Source of the DNA: Rhizobium sp. CCGE531
GTDB lineage: Bacteria; Pseudomonadota; Alphaproteobacteria; Rhizobiales; Rhizobiaceae
DNA length: 64,000 nucleotides
Assembly: GCF_003627795.1 (NCBI RefSeq)
Contig: NZ_CP032684.1
Location: forward strand, 3,780,001-3,844,000
Direction: 5' to 3'
The notes beneath the pieces are model-generated. The model ran no database searches. It had not been told where the DNA came from and was given only the letters and a program-made list of their open reading frames with translations. Positions 1 to 8,828 of this stretch are shown piece by piece; the stretch's first letter is position 1, and the number at the start of each line of letters is the position of its first letter. The translations under genes were made by a program, and so were the position numbers.

Positions 1-269
1 TCGCGATGGAAAGTGCTGGCATTACGCTGGTAAAGGGCGATCTCAACGGCATCGTGCGGGCGCGCCACCTGTCGGAAGCAACCATCCGCAACATCAAGCA
101 GAACCTCGCCTTCGCCTTCGGCTACAATGCGCTCGGCGTCCCACTGGCGGCCGGCGTCCTCTATCCGGTCTTCGGCCTGCTTCTGTCGCCGATGATCGCG
201 GCGGCGGCCATGAGCCTGTCCTCGGTCTCGGTCATCGGCAACGCACTCCGGCTGCGGCTGGCGAAATAG
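1..269 (+). CDS. actP: Copper-translocating P1B-type ATPase, C-terminal end (partial)
   Basis: The 5' part lies outside the window and only about 89 residues are visible. They contain the last two membrane helices of a Cu(I)-exporting P-type ATPase. The first carries [10 protein letters not shown], whose Tyr-Asn pair belongs to the transmembrane copper site. The second carries [15 protein letters not shown], the usual Met/Ser helix at the C-terminus of CopA-type pumps. The protein ends normally with RLRLAK and a TAG stop. A MerR-family regulator of the HmrR/CueR type follows about 100 bases downstream on the same strand, the actP-hmrR arrangement known in rhizobia. It acts in the inner membrane, pumping Cu(I) out of the cytoplasm. 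The metal specificity is inferred from these helices and the neighbour, because the metal-binding N-terminus and CPC helix are not in view. Confidence 0.9.
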   Translation, partial: AMESAGITLVKGDLNGIVRARHLSEATIRNIKQNLAFAFGYNALGVPLAAGVLYPVFGLLLSPMIAAAAMSLSSVSVIGNALRLRLAK

Positions 270-365
270 AGCAATTCCAGGAAAAGTGCGAAGCGGTTTT
301 CCGTCCGGAATTGCGCAAAAACAAACAGACGGTTCAGCGATTCCATGAAACGCTGAACCGCTCGG
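268..365. repeat. RIME-like palindromic intergenic repeat, copy 1
   Basis: The copy starts at the stop codon of the copper ATPase. It has two consecutive imperfect hairpins. The first has arms GCAATTCC and GGAATTGC around a GGAAAAGTGC...GCGGTTTTCC core. The second has arms GCGGTTCAGCG-like (CGGTTCAGCG / CGCTGAACCG). Closely similar copies lie at 29670-29771 and 35442-35542, and more diverged ones at 4067-4173 and 16224-16302. The hairpins may also serve as a transcription terminator between actP and hmrR. Confidence 0.8.
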
Positions 366-375
366 GAGATCTCAG

Positions 376-762
376 ATGAACATCGGCGAAGCATCCGGCC
401 GTTCCGGCCTACCGGCCAAAACCATACGCTACTACGAAGACATCGGGCTAATCCGCCCCGATCGCGGCGGCAACGGCTATCGCGATTATGGCGCCGACGA
501 CGTGCACAAGCTGCGCTTCCTGCACCGCTCGCGCAGCCTCGGCTTCTCGGTGGAGGAGTGCCGGCAGCTTCTGGCGCTCTACGAGGACAAGAGCCGCGCC
601 AGCGCCGACGTCAAGGACATCGCCGCCACGAAACTCACGGAGATCGACCGCAAGATCCGCGAGCTTACGGAACTGCGCCGTACGCTGGAACATCTCGTTC
701 ACTCCTGCCACGGCAATGAACGGCCGGACTGTCCGATCCTGGAGGAGTTGTCTGAGGGGTGA
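376..762 (+). CDS. hmrR: Cu(I)-responsive MerR-family regulator HmrR/CueR
   Basis: This 128-residue protein has the normal length for the CueR branch. An N-terminal MerR winged helix-turn-helix (MNIGEASGRSGLPAKTIRYY, residues 1-20) is followed by a dimerisation helix (about 80-110) and a C-terminal metal loop. The loop holds Cys111 and Cys119, spaced C-x7-C (CHGNERPDC), which is the Cu(I)/Ag(I)/Au(I) ligand pair of CueR. A Ser near residue 76, where divalent-metal sensors have Cys, agrees with sensing of monovalent metal. The family activates copper-exporter genes by distorting a promoter with a long spacer. The neighbour upstream is the copper ATPase tail. An inverted-repeat cluster follows the stop codon. 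The assignment is firm; the exact operator is probably upstream of actP, outside the window. Confidence 0.93.
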   Translation: MNIGEASGRSGLPAKTIRYYEDIGLIRPDRGGNGYRDYGADDVHKLRFLHRSRSLGFSVEECRQLLALYEDKSRASADVKDIAATKLTEIDRKIRELTELRRTLEHLVHSCHGNERPDCPILEELSEG

Positions 763-2010
<1,248 letters not shown>

Positions 2011-2075
2011 GGTGCCCGGGCGATGAAGCGTTAGCGGAAGCGACTGGGCCTCGAAGGACGAGGCGGCCACCGCCT

Positions 2076-3272
2076 CTATCCTTGGCTCACTCTCTCGATA
2101 GCAATCGCCGTCGCCTCGCCGCCGCCGATGCAGAGTGCGGCGACTCCCCGTTTCGCGCCCTGACGCTCCAAGGCATGCAGCAGCGTCACGATCAACCGTG
2201 CCCCGGTGGCGCCGATCGGATGGCCAAGCGCGCAGGCGCCGCCATTGACGTTGAGGCGATTACGCGCAATGCCGAGCTCCTTTGCGGCCGCCATGGCGAC
2301 GACGGCGAAGGCCTCGTTGATCTCAAAGAGATCGACATCGCCGATCTTCCAGCCCGTCTTGTCGAGCACCTTGCGGATCGCCGGGATCGGCGCGGTGGTG
2401 TACCAGGCTGGCTCCTGCGAATGCGTGGCATGCGCCTTGATCTCGGCGAGGATCGGCAATCCCTCGCGCTCGGCAACCGAGCGGCGCGTCAGGATCAATG
2501 CGGCCGCGCCATCGGCATTGGCCGAGGCACTGGCGGCCGTGATCGTACCGTCCTTGCGGAAGGCCGGCTTGAGCGTCGGGATTTTCTCCGGCGAGACCTT
2601 CTGCGGATGCTCATCCTTGGAGACCGTGACCGGGCCGCCCTTGCCCATCACCGAAACCGGGGTGATCTCAGCCTCGAAAGCACCCGTCTCGAGCGCGTTG
2701 CGGGCGCGCGACAGGGTCTCCACGGCATAGGCATCCTGATCGTCGCGGCTGAACTGATAGGCCTCGACCGCCATCTCGCCGAAATCGCCCATGGAGCGGC
2801 CCTTCTCATAGGCATCCTCGAGCCCGTCGAGCATCATATGGTCGAAGATGCGGTCATGGCCCATGCGATAACCGCCTCGCGCCTTGGCCAGCAGATAGGG
2901 CGCATTCGACATGGATTCCATGCCGCCGGCAACCGCGATGGTGGCCGAACCGGCGAGAAGCAGGTCATGCGCCAGCATGGTCGCCTTCATGCCCGAACCG
3001 CAGACCTTGTTGATCGTGGTGGCGCCGACGGCATCCGGAAGGCCGGCTCCACGTGCCGCCTGCCGGGCCGGTGCCTGCCCCTGCCCCGCGGGCAGCACGC
3101 AGCCGAACAGAACCTCATCCACCTTCTCTGCCGAAAGACCGGCACGCTCCAGCGCGGCGCGAATGACGTGTGCGCCGAGTTCTGGCGCCTGCAATGACGA
3201 GAGCTCTCCCTGGAAACGGCCGAGCGGCGTGCGCGTGGCGGAAACGATAACGACGGGATCGATAGCGGGCAT
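2076..3272 (-). CDS. Acetyl-CoA C-acetyltransferase (thiolase)
   Basis: This 398-residue protein has the standard length of a type II thiolase. The nucleophilic Cys91 lies in NKVCGSGMKA, His351 in NGGACALGHPIGATG, and the acid/base Cys381 in CIGGGEA. It condenses or cleaves acyl-CoA, such as two acetyl-CoA to acetoacetyl-CoA, in the cytoplasm. There is no neighbouring hydroxyacyl-CoA dehydrogenase or phaB, so a role in PHB synthesis, ketone-body use or beta-oxidation cannot be fixed from context. The gene is monocistronic. A near-perfect 22-bp palindrome about 55 bases upstream of its start suggests control by a dedicated repressor. The IS110 element sits immediately downstream, without damaging the coding sequence. 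The family call is very secure. Confidence 0.93.
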   Translation of the reverse strand: MPAIDPVVIVSATRTPLGRFQGELSSLQAPELGAHVIRAALERAGLSAEKVDEVLFGCVLPAGQGQAPARQAARGAGLPDAVGATTINKVCGSGMKATMLAHDLLLAGSATIAVAGGMESMSNAPYLLAKARGGYRMGHDRIFDHMMLDGLEDAYEKGRSMGDFGEMAVEAYQFSRDDQDAYAVETLSRARNALETGAFEAEITPVSVMGKGGPVTVSKDEHPQKVSPEKIPTLKPAFRKDGTITAASASANADGAAALILTRRSVAEREGLPILAEIKAHATHSQEPAWYTTAPIPAIRKVLDKTGWKIGDVDLFEINEAFAVVAMAAAKELGIARNRLNVNGGACALGHPIGATGARLIVTLLHALERQGAKRGVAALCIGGGEATAIAIERVSQG

Positions 3273-3326
3273 GACATCTCCTCGCGGTCAGCAAAACATA
3301 TCTCTTCGACCTCCATTGCTACCACG

Positions 3327-3348
3327 TTAGATGATGCGCGTCATCTAA
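3327..3348. promoter_or_regulatory. 22-bp palindrome upstream of the thiolase gene, probable operator
   Basis: TTAGATGA and TCATCTAA are perfect inverted 8-mers separated by TGCGCG, giving 10 of 11 matched pairs. The site lies 55-76 bases upstream of the thiolase start codon on the other strand. Size and symmetry fit a TetR-type dimeric repressor. No regulator gene for it is visible nearby. Confidence 0.55.
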
Positions 3349-3415
3349 ATATCACAAGAAGCTGCACACAAAGCTGCCAGTAGATGCAATTGCCATCGCA
3401 GCGGATGCGCCTTAT

Positions 3416-3444
3416 GCATATCCAAAAAATTGAAAAGGATATTC
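3416..3444. promoter_or_regulatory. Inverted repeat before vapB, probable autoregulatory operator
   Basis: GCATATCC at 3416-3423 and GGATATTC at 3437-3444 form an imperfect inverted repeat (7 of 8 pairs) ending one base before the vapB ATG. VapBC complexes typically bind such a site to repress their own operon. The right arm, with AAAAGGAT, also overlaps the ribosome-binding region. Confidence 0.45.
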
Positions 3445-3445
3445 G

Positions 3446-3673
3446 ATGCCGCTTTATATCAAGGACGACGCCATCGATCGGCTGGCACGGCGCTACCAGG
3501 CGTTGACCAAGGCTCCCACAAAGACCGAAGCGGTGCGGCTCGCCCTGCAAAAGGCGCTGGATGAGGAGCTGACGAAACCGGCCTTGGCCGATGTCGCCGT
3601 CGCTTTCTGCCGCAATCTCAAGCAGAAAGCTACCAACAAGGCCGCAAGCACCGGCACGGCGGGAGGGGCTTGA
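3446..3673 (+). CDS. vapB: VapB-type antitoxin (PSK/Rv0623-like)
   Basis: This 75-residue protein begins MPLYIKDDAIDRLARRYQAL, the short ribbon-helix segment of Rv0623/PSK-type VapB antitoxins. A conserved TKTEAVRLALQKALDEE helix follows, and then a basic, probably unstructured tail that would wrap the toxin. The stop codon overlaps the start of the downstream PIN-domain gene (TGATG), so the two are translationally coupled. The antitoxin would neutralise the RNase and, as a complex, repress the promoter through the inverted repeat just upstream. The call rests on motif and gene pairing. Confidence 0.85.
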   Translation: MPLYIKDDAIDRLARRYQALTKAPTKTEAVRLALQKALDEELTKPALADVAVAFCRNLKQKATNKAASTGTAGGA

Positions 3674-4068
3674 TGTTTATCGATACTTCGGTGCTGTCGG
3701 CGATGATGACCGACGAGGGAGAGGCGCGCGCCTTCGCCATCCGCATGCAGCCGGCAACGGCCCGAATGACCTCGCCGCTTGCAGCGGCGAATGCCGCAAT
3801 TCTGATTTCAGGCATTTTGTCGTTATCGCCGACCGAGGCCGGCGACGCTGTCCGCACGTTTCTGCAGCTCATGAACATTCAGCTGCTTGCGGTGCCGCCC
3901 CGCGCCGCCGCTTTGGCGACCGAAGCCTACGAGCGCTATGGCCAAGGCGACCATCCGGCGCGCCTCAGCCTTGACGATTGCATGACTTATGCCTGCGCTC
4001 GCTATTATCGCCAGCCGCTCTTGTCGAAAAGCGACCGGTTCAAGCAGACGGATATCGAGCTGGCCTAG
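3673..4068 (+). CDS. vapC: VapC-type PIN-domain ribonuclease toxin
   Basis: This 131-residue PIN-domain protein begins with MFIDTSVLSAMM, whose Asp4 is the first metal-binding acid. The acidic LSLDDCMTYACAR and the final SKSDRFKQTDIELA contribute the remaining acidic residues of the Mg-dependent active site. VapC toxins cleave tRNA or rRNA and stop translation when the antitoxin is degraded. The ATG at 3673 overlaps the vapB stop; a TTG one codon upstream is an alternative. The usual length and intact motifs suggest a functional toxin. The target RNA cannot be predicted from sequence. A diverged palindromic repeat begins at its stop codon. Confidence 0.87.
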   Translation: MFIDTSVLSAMMTDEGEARAFAIRMQPATARMTSPLAAANAAILISGILSLSPTEAGDAVRTFLQLMNIQLLAVPPRAAALATEAYERYGQGDHPARLSLDDCMTYACARYYRQPLLSKSDRFKQTDIELA

Positions 4069-4173
4069 AGCATGTCGCGTAAAAGTGTGCAGCGGTTTTG
4101 CGACGACGACATGCACAAAATCAAAGACCTAAAGCGCGGGAAGCGAATCTGAAAGATCGCAACGCGCTTTAGG
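4067..4173. repeat. RIME-like palindromic repeat, diverged copy 2
   Basis: The sequence starts at the vapC stop with AGAGCATGTCGCG. It shows arms GCATGTCG and CGACATGC around an AAAAGTGTGCAGCGGTTTTGCG core. A second hairpin follows (AAAGCGCG / CGCGCTTT). The core AAAAGTG-GCAGCGGTTTT is shared with the copies at 268, 29670 and 35442, but the outer arms differ, so this looks like a mosaic variant. It could terminate vapBC transcription. Confidence 0.65.
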
Positions 4174-4194
4174 CGAGCTCGAGCCATCAAGCCG

Positions 4195-4500
4195 TTACGG
4201 GCAAAGCGAAGCGGAGCCTGCACTATATGTGCTCGAACGAGCGCCGACCGAGTTCGGGGCAGCGGCGCATTGCAGGCGGGAAATGGAGTCGCCGGCGCGG
4301 ATCGGGCCGGTCACCGACGGGTCGGTGTTGATCGTGCCGTCCGGGAGGATTGCGTCCTTGGAATGGTCGACATTGCCGACATCGGCCTGGAACGCCTCGA
4401 CATTGACGCGCTTGGGATGATGCTTGTGGGCCTGTTCCGCCATGGCGGCGCTGGACATGCCGAGGACAAGAGCCGAGATGGCGAGGGTTCTGAGCAGCAT
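4195..4500 (-). CDS. Small exported protein of unknown function
   Basis: This 101-residue protein starts with a clear Sec signal peptide (MLLRTLAISALVLGMSSAAMA, cleavage probably after AMA). The mature part is short and polar: a His-rich start (EQAHKHHPKR), then VNVEAFQADVGNVDHSKDAILPDGTINTDPSVTGPIRAGD and a C-terminus ending SASLCP. The ATG at 4500 was chosen because AGGAGG sits seven bases upstream; an in-frame start 12 codons earlier has no such site. I recognise no domain. The His cluster could bind metal, but that is speculation. It is monocistronic, next to an MFS exporter on the same strand. Confidence 0.7.
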   Translation of the reverse strand: MLLRTLAISALVLGMSSAAMAEQAHKHHPKRVNVEAFQADVGNVDHSKDAILPDGTINTDPSVTGPIRAGDSISRLQCAAAPNSVGARSSTYSAGSASLCP

Positions 4501-4583
4501 AAGACTGCCTCCTATGGGAGTTGAAGCAACAATCATATGGGAACGGACGAGCCATTTTTACAGCGGCTTGCGTCTCGATATCG

Positions 4584-6044
4584 TTAAGAATTTGAAGGTT
4601 TTGATCGGGTCTTCACTTTATGGCGGGACACCTCTGCGCCCGCATCGCGCGGCAGGTTGATAAAGCGCAATGCGGAGATGGCACCGATAAGCCCAACGAC
4701 AAGGAAAGCCCAGCGAAAATCGACAAGCGAAAGCGTTTCCCCACCATGAATCATGCGCGAGAGATTGAGGACGGCGGCGGCTACGGCAACGCCCAGCAGC
4801 AGCGAAACCTGCTGCAGCATGCTTGACAATGTCGAGGCGGAACTGCGCTGCGCGGCATGGATATCGGCAAACCCCAGCGTATTCAGCGCCGTAAAGTTCA
4901 TCGACCGCGAGAGGCCGGCAATGAATAGCAAGCAATATATCAAGAGGTCCGGCGTCGCCGGGGATAAGAACGCGCATCCGCCAACGCTGGCCGACGAGAT
5001 CAGGCCATTGATGACGAGCACATTGCGAAAGCCGAAGACCTTCAGCATCTGCGTCGTGATCGCCTTCATGCCGAGATTGCCGGCGAAGTAGAAGAGCAGA
5101 TAGGTGCCGGCATCGATCGCCGTGCGCCCAAAACCGACCTGAAAGAACAAGGGAATTAGAAAGGGCGTGGCGTTGATCGCGACACGGCTTGCCGTGCCGG
5201 CCGAAAGCGTCGACATGGCGAAGGTCTGCACCTTGAAAGCGGAGAGATCGAGCAAGGGCGCATCGACCCTCATGAAATGCCGGGTGGCGATGACGGAGAA
5301 AACCACGCCGGCGGCAATGAGCGCAATGCTGGGCGCCAAACCCGTCGTCCCCTGCACCACCAATTCCAGACCGGCAAGCAGAAACGTCAGCCCCGCCGCC
5401 GATTGCAGGAAGCCGATGAAATCGAGCCGCGCGACCTTTTCCTCCCGTTGATCCGGCACGAAGCGCAGGACAAGACCGAGGCCGATGATGCCGATCGGGA
5501 TATTGATCAGGAAGTTCCAGTGCCAGCTGAGATAGGTGGTGATGAAGCTGCCGAGTACGGGACCGATGACCGGGGCCGTCAGCGCCGGCCAGGTGATCAT
5601 CGACACGGCATGCACCAGATCGGATTTGCGCGCGTTCTTCAGCACGATAATGCGTCCCACAGGGGTCATCAGCGCGCTGCCGACGCCCTGGACGGCGCGG
5701 GCGATGATGAATTCGGTCAAATTGCCCGAGAGACCGCAAAACAGCGACGCCACGGTGAAGATGGTGATCGACGCCAGGAACACCCGCCGCGCGCCGTAGC
5801 GATCACCCACCCAGCCGGCCAGCGGCACGAAAGCCGCCATGGTGAGCAGATAGACCGTGATGCCGATGCTCATCGACACCGGCTCGACGCCGAATGTCCT
5901 AGCCATCTGCGGCAGGGACGTGGTGACGATGGTGCCGTCCAATATCTGCATGAAGAAGGAGACGGCGACGACAAGGGCGATGATGCGAGACTGCCGGCCG
6001 AAGCTTGCTTCGGAAGGCTCTTCTATGGTCCGGGCAACGGTCAT
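4584..6044 (-). CDS. MFS drug exporter of the DHA2 (EmrB/QacA) family
   Basis: About 486 residues with 13-14 hydrophobic segments, the DHA2 layout. Motifs visible are LDGTIVTTSLPQMA in helix 1 (motif D1 of the family), GWVGDRYGARRVFL in loop 2-3 (motif A), and a helix 5 segment reading PALTAPVIGPVLGSFITTYLSWHWNFLINIPIG (motif C and the conserved WxWxFxINxP). Such proteins export drugs or metabolites by proton antiport across the inner membrane. The start at 6044 (MTVARTIEEPSEAS) fits the family; a TTG at 6098 would add 18 residues. There is no EmrA-like adaptor beside it, so it probably works alone. The substrate is unknown. Confidence 0.9.
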   Translation of the reverse strand: MTVARTIEEPSEASFGRQSRIIALVVAVSFFMQILDGTIVTTSLPQMARTFGVEPVSMSIGITVYLLTMAAFVPLAGWVGDRYGARRVFLASITIFTVASLFCGLSGNLTEFIIARAVQGVGSALMTPVGRIIVLKNARKSDLVHAVSMITWPALTAPVIGPVLGSFITTYLSWHWNFLINIPIGIIGLGLVLRFVPDQREEKVARLDFIGFLQSAAGLTFLLAGLELVVQGTTGLAPSIALIAAGVVFSVIATRHFMRVDAPLLDLSAFKVQTFAMSTLSAGTASRVAINATPFLIPLFFQVGFGRTAIDAGTYLLFYFAGNLGMKAITTQMLKVFGFRNVLVINGLISSASVGGCAFLSPATPDLLIYCLLFIAGLSRSMNFTALNTLGFADIHAAQRSSASTLSSMLQQVSLLLGVAVAAAVLNLSRMIHGGETLSLVDFRWAFLVVGLIGAISALRFINLPRDAGAEVSRHKVKTRSKPSNS

Positions 6045-6249
6045 GACATGAAATTTCGGAGATTGGCGTTCACGGGAGCCGAGCAGTGCCGGCAGCAATC
6101 ATACGATCATTGAATACGCCTATCATGGCGACTTGCAAAGCCGTAAACCTACGCCAGCGCCATCAAAAATTGGCACGGTGACATAAGAAATCGCTATCCT
6201 TATCGGGCTTCCTTCGGCCATACCGCCCAACTGCCATGTCCTGCAGGCG

Positions 6250-6912
6250 TCAATCGTCCGAGTAACGCTGCTCGCGCCAGGGATCGCCATACATGTGATA
6301 ACCGTTCTTCTCCCAGAAGCCGGCCCTATCGGCGCCGATGAGCTCGATGCGGTTCAGCCATTTGGCGCTCTTCCAGAAATAAAGATGCGGCACGACGAGA
6401 CGCATCGGGCCGCCATGCTCGCCGGTCAGCGGCTGGCCCTCCCAACCGGTGGCGAGGATCGCATCTTCGGCCGCGAAATCTGAAAGCGGCAGGTTGGTGG
6501 TGTAGCCGTCATAGCTCGTCAGCAACACATGATGAGCCTCGGCCGTCGGCATGGCGAGATCAAGGAGATCGCGCGTCGAGACACCTTCCCAGCGATTGTC
6601 GTAGCGCGACCAGGTCGTCACGCAATGAATGTCGCTGACGCGGGTGCTCTGTTCGATCGCCTGGAAAGCCGCCCAATCCAGGCTGAGCCGCGTTTCCACG
6701 AAACCGACCACATCGAGCCGCCAGCTTGACAAGGACACCTGCGGCTGCACGCCGAGATCGAGCACCGGCCAGTTCTTGACGAGATGCTGCCCCGGCGGCA
6801 GCCGCTCGGTCTCGGGCCGGCTGACACGCCCCGTCAGAAACTTGCCCTCGGCCGCCCAGCGGCGCTTGGAGGTGGTGAGCTTGCTATCGGCGGGAATCTG
6901 GTCGTCGCTCAT
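6250..6912 (-). CDS. Sulfite oxidase-like molybdopterin oxidoreductase
   Basis: A 220-residue protein made only of the oxidoreductase molybdopterin-binding domain. Cys97 in SDIHCVTTWSRYDN is the probable molybdenum ligand. Family motifs LLTSYDGYTTNLPL, GEHGGPMRLVVPHLYFWKSAKW and the tail GFWEKNGYHMYGDPW are all present. There is no dimerisation domain, no haem domain and no signal peptide, unlike true sulfite oxidase or periplasmic MsrP. It is therefore a cytoplasmic enzyme of the YedY/sulfite oxidase superfamily with unknown substrate. The ATG at 6912 has GAGAGGAT upstream. It ends the GC-rich block; the next genes lie in an AT-richer island. Confidence 0.87.
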   Translation of the reverse strand: MSDDQIPADSKLTTSKRRWAAEGKFLTGRVSRPETERLPPGQHLVKNWPVLDLGVQPQVSLSSWRLDVVGFVETRLSLDWAAFQAIEQSTRVSDIHCVTTWSRYDNRWEGVSTRDLLDLAMPTAEAHHVLLTSYDGYTTNLPLSDFAAEDAILATGWEGQPLTGEHGGPMRLVVPHLYFWKSAKWLNRIELIGADRAGFWEKNGYHMYGDPWREQRYSDD

Positions 6913-6984
6913 GCAGGTATCCTCTCTGCTGCGCAGAAATAGATGCCACCGTGAATTATTCTAACGCGCTGCAAGCGCTCCTGC

Positions 6985-7617
6985 TTAATTTTCCGGCGGC
7001 GCCTCGTCACCATCCACCGGACCAAGTTGCTGGTTTAAGAGCTCAGAAACAAGGGCATGTAGTTCTGTTAGATCGAGGCTACCCCCATTTTCCAACGAAA
7101 CATCTGCCGTCTTAAGCGCCACTACGTACCGATCTCTATTTTGGGTTAGAAGTTCAGGTAAAATTTTCTCGCCCGGCAAAAGAGCGCCAACTTTGAGACA
7201 GAGCACGAAGTAACATGCAGCGCGGGCTGTTCTTCCGTTTCCGTTAATAAAGGGATGAATATGATTTAGGCGCCATAATACAAAACATGCCAAGCCTACA
7301 GGATCCGAACTCTCCCATGAACGGTTGACTGTATTAACAAAGTCATCCATCAGCGCTGGGACACGATAGTGTTCTGGCGGCGCATAATCACCAACGTATA
7401 CCGGACAGGGTCGATATTCACCTGCATTGGTATGCAGACACGTTATGGCCTGGAAGTTAAGTGCCTTAATGACATGCTGAGAAAGGAATGGTCGCCCAAT
7501 TTCCAACGACGATTCCACAATAGATTTTAAAAAATCATATTGGCGATTGCCATTCGCAATCGCCAATTTCTGATATACCGGATTGTTCTCTGTACCCGTC
7601 AGTTCAAACAGGATCAC
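6985..7617 (-). CDS. Fic-domain protein (probable AMP-transferase toxin)
   Basis: A 210-residue Fic protein. The complete active-site motif HPFINGNGR occupies residues 121-129, with catalytic His121, preceded by the typical helix VGLACFVLWRLNHI. The central beta-hairpin region RVPALMDDF and the upstream ITCLHTNAGEYRPCPVYVG fit the Fic fold. Such enzymes transfer AMP or another nucleotide part to a target protein. The GTG start at 7617 directly follows the stop codon of the small gene upstream, so the pair is coupled. I see no [ST]xxxE[GN] autoinhibitory motif in this protein, so inhibition probably comes from a partner. Base composition is clearly more AT-rich than the neighbours, suggesting transfer. 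Confidence 0.87.
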   Translation of the reverse strand: MILFELTGTENNPVYQKLAIANGNRQYDFLKSIVESSLEIGRPFLSQHVIKALNFQAITCLHTNAGEYRPCPVYVGDYAPPEHYRVPALMDDFVNTVNRSWESSDPVGLACFVLWRLNHIHPFINGNGRTARAACYFVLCLKVGALLPGEKILPELLTQNRDRYVVALKTADVSLENGGSLDLTELHALVSELLNQQLGPVDGDEAPPEN

Positions 7618-7809
7618 TTATGCGCTCTTCTTACCTTCGATATCCGCTAGCGCTTTCGTAACCTGTGCGCGAGTAACGGTGCTCGAGTCAGAAAGCGACC
7701 CCATAATAAATGACACGCGCTGCTTGTAAAGCTCCTCAGCGGTAAGCTTACGCAAAGCTGCACTGCGAAGTTTTCTTAGAAGAGCTTCATCTGTTTTTAG
7801 GTCGGTCAT
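7618..7809 (-). CDS. Small protein paired with Fic, candidate antitoxin
   Basis: A 63-residue, mostly helical, charged protein (MTDLKTDEALLRKLRSAALR...ALADIEGKKSA). The ATG at 7809 is preceded by ATGAGGAG, a good ribosome-binding site; an in-frame upstream ATG at 7914 would add 35 residues but lacks one. The stop is immediately adjacent to the GTG start of the fic gene, as in known Fic antitoxin-toxin pairs. The canonical inhibitory motif [ST]xxxE[GN] is not seen; DIEG near the C-terminus has Leu where Ser/Thr is expected. The antitoxin role is therefore inferred from position and size only. Confidence 0.6.
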   Translation of the reverse strand: MTDLKTDEALLRKLRSAALRKLTAEELYKQRVSFIMGSLSDSSTVTRAQVTKALADIEGKKSA

Positions 7810-8174
7810 AACCGTGCTCCTCATAGTCGCTGATCCATAGTTAAGTCTATGATTTTCAACAACATTCGTTCTTTTTATTAACGACAACCTATGCTCAAGG
7901 TGCTCAATAGTCAACTGTCAAGCTAGGTATAAAATCCTCTATCCTTACGTAAAGGTAAGAAGCCGCACACCTTTTAATCAGGGCTATCAATAGCTTACCC
8001 TGAATCAGTTAACGCGCCGTGACATCCTACATAAAAACTCTGGCTGGAATGAGACTGAACACGATTACATGAGTATTTTCTACTTTAGGTAAATCGAATC
8101 ACCTAGTCCGTTCTACTCCAAATACCGGCCGCTAAATGGAGGGATTCAGAAAGACCACGCGAAGAGCCGAACTC
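7810..8174. other. AT-rich intergenic stretch without a recognisable gene
   Basis: These 365 bases between the Fic pair and hutD are clearly lower in GC than the surrounding genes and contain no supported coding sequence. The upstream promoter of the Fic pair must lie here. No attachment site, tRNA fragment or transposon end was recognised. The composition suggests the remnant of an acquired island about 1.2 kb long that includes the Fic pair. Confidence 0.5.
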
Positions 8175-8753
8175 CTAAACCGCCTGAATCTCAACCAGAA
8201 ATAATATCGCTGCCCCTGAAACGGAGTAACGCGTTCCGGCATTGCTCACCACAAGCAAACAATCATCAGCTGAAAGCGTCCAATCACCAATATCGAGATG
8301 ACCACGACAGCAAAGAATCAACCCGATCTTGCTGCCAATCGCGACTTCGCTGTTGCCATCAACCGAAACGCGCCGCACCGAATGCGTAAAGCGCCCTCGC
8401 CGCGTCATCACGTTGAAATCCGTGATCGTGCCGTCGATCAGAGTCGCCGAAGTCGGCGCATCGGCCGCAAAGGGCAACGGCTCGCTCGCCTGTGTCAGCC
8501 GCTCGGGCGCGCGCCCCTCGATGAAGAGGGTCATGCCCTCGCCATCGAGAATGGATAGCGTACGATCGATACCCGGAAAGACCGAGAAAGGTCCGTCCGT
8601 GGCAACGATCGCCATGCTGACGCGCCAGTCGAAATCGGCAAGCCCGGCTCCATCAGGCGAAACGGCAATCTCAACCGTCTCGCCGCCGCCGTTTTTCCAG
8701 GGCATGCGACGGTGACTATCGCGGTGGAGAAGCATGATTTTCGGCGTTGCCAT
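8175..8753 (-). CDS. hutD: HutD/Ves family cupin protein
   Basis: A 192-residue protein of the HutD family. It shows the signature MPWKNGGGETVEIAVSPDGA (residues 17-36), FDWRVSMAIVATDGPFSVFPGIDRTLSILDGEGM (about 41-74), and the two cupin halves ending with a beta-strand core LFLVEIQAV. HutD is encoded with histidine-utilisation genes in many bacteria and is thought to limit hut expression, possibly by binding urocanate or formimidoylglutamate; no enzyme activity is established. Here it lies near hutUHI but is separated from hutU by a toxin-antitoxin module on the opposite strand, so it probably has its own promoter. The start at 8753 is the first sensible ATG and matches the family N-terminus. 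Confidence 0.88.
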   Translation of the reverse strand: MATPKIMLLHRDSHRRMPWKNGGGETVEIAVSPDGAGLADFDWRVSMAIVATDGPFSVFPGIDRTLSILDGEGMTLFIEGRAPERLTQASEPLPFAADAPTSATLIDGTITDFNVMTRRGRFTHSVRRVSVDGNSEVAIGSKIGLILCCRGHLDIGDWTLSADDCLLVVSNAGTRYSVSGAAILFLVEIQAV

Positions 8754-8788
8754 CTATTCCTGTCCCATCATTGCAATTCGATTCAGGG

Positions 8789-8814
8789 TAAACTAAGTTT
8801 AGTGGACTAAGTCC
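8789..8814. promoter_or_regulatory. Two tandem palindromes sharing ACTAAGT, probable operator of the Phd/PIN module
   Basis: TAAACTAAGTTTA at 8789-8801 and GGACTAAGTCC at 8804-8814 are each palindromic apart from the central base. They share the 7-mer ACTAAGT at 14-base spacing. They lie immediately upstream of the antitoxin start (8829) and between it and the divergent hutD gene. This is the layout expected for cooperative antitoxin binding and autoregulation. Confidence 0.6.
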
Positions 8815-8828
8815 ATTTGGAGCCTGCT

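Noticed and set aside
6045..6098. TTG-initiated N-terminal extension of the MFS exporter
   Set aside because: It adds 18 non-conserved residues; the ATG at 6044 gives the normal short N-terminus before helix 1.
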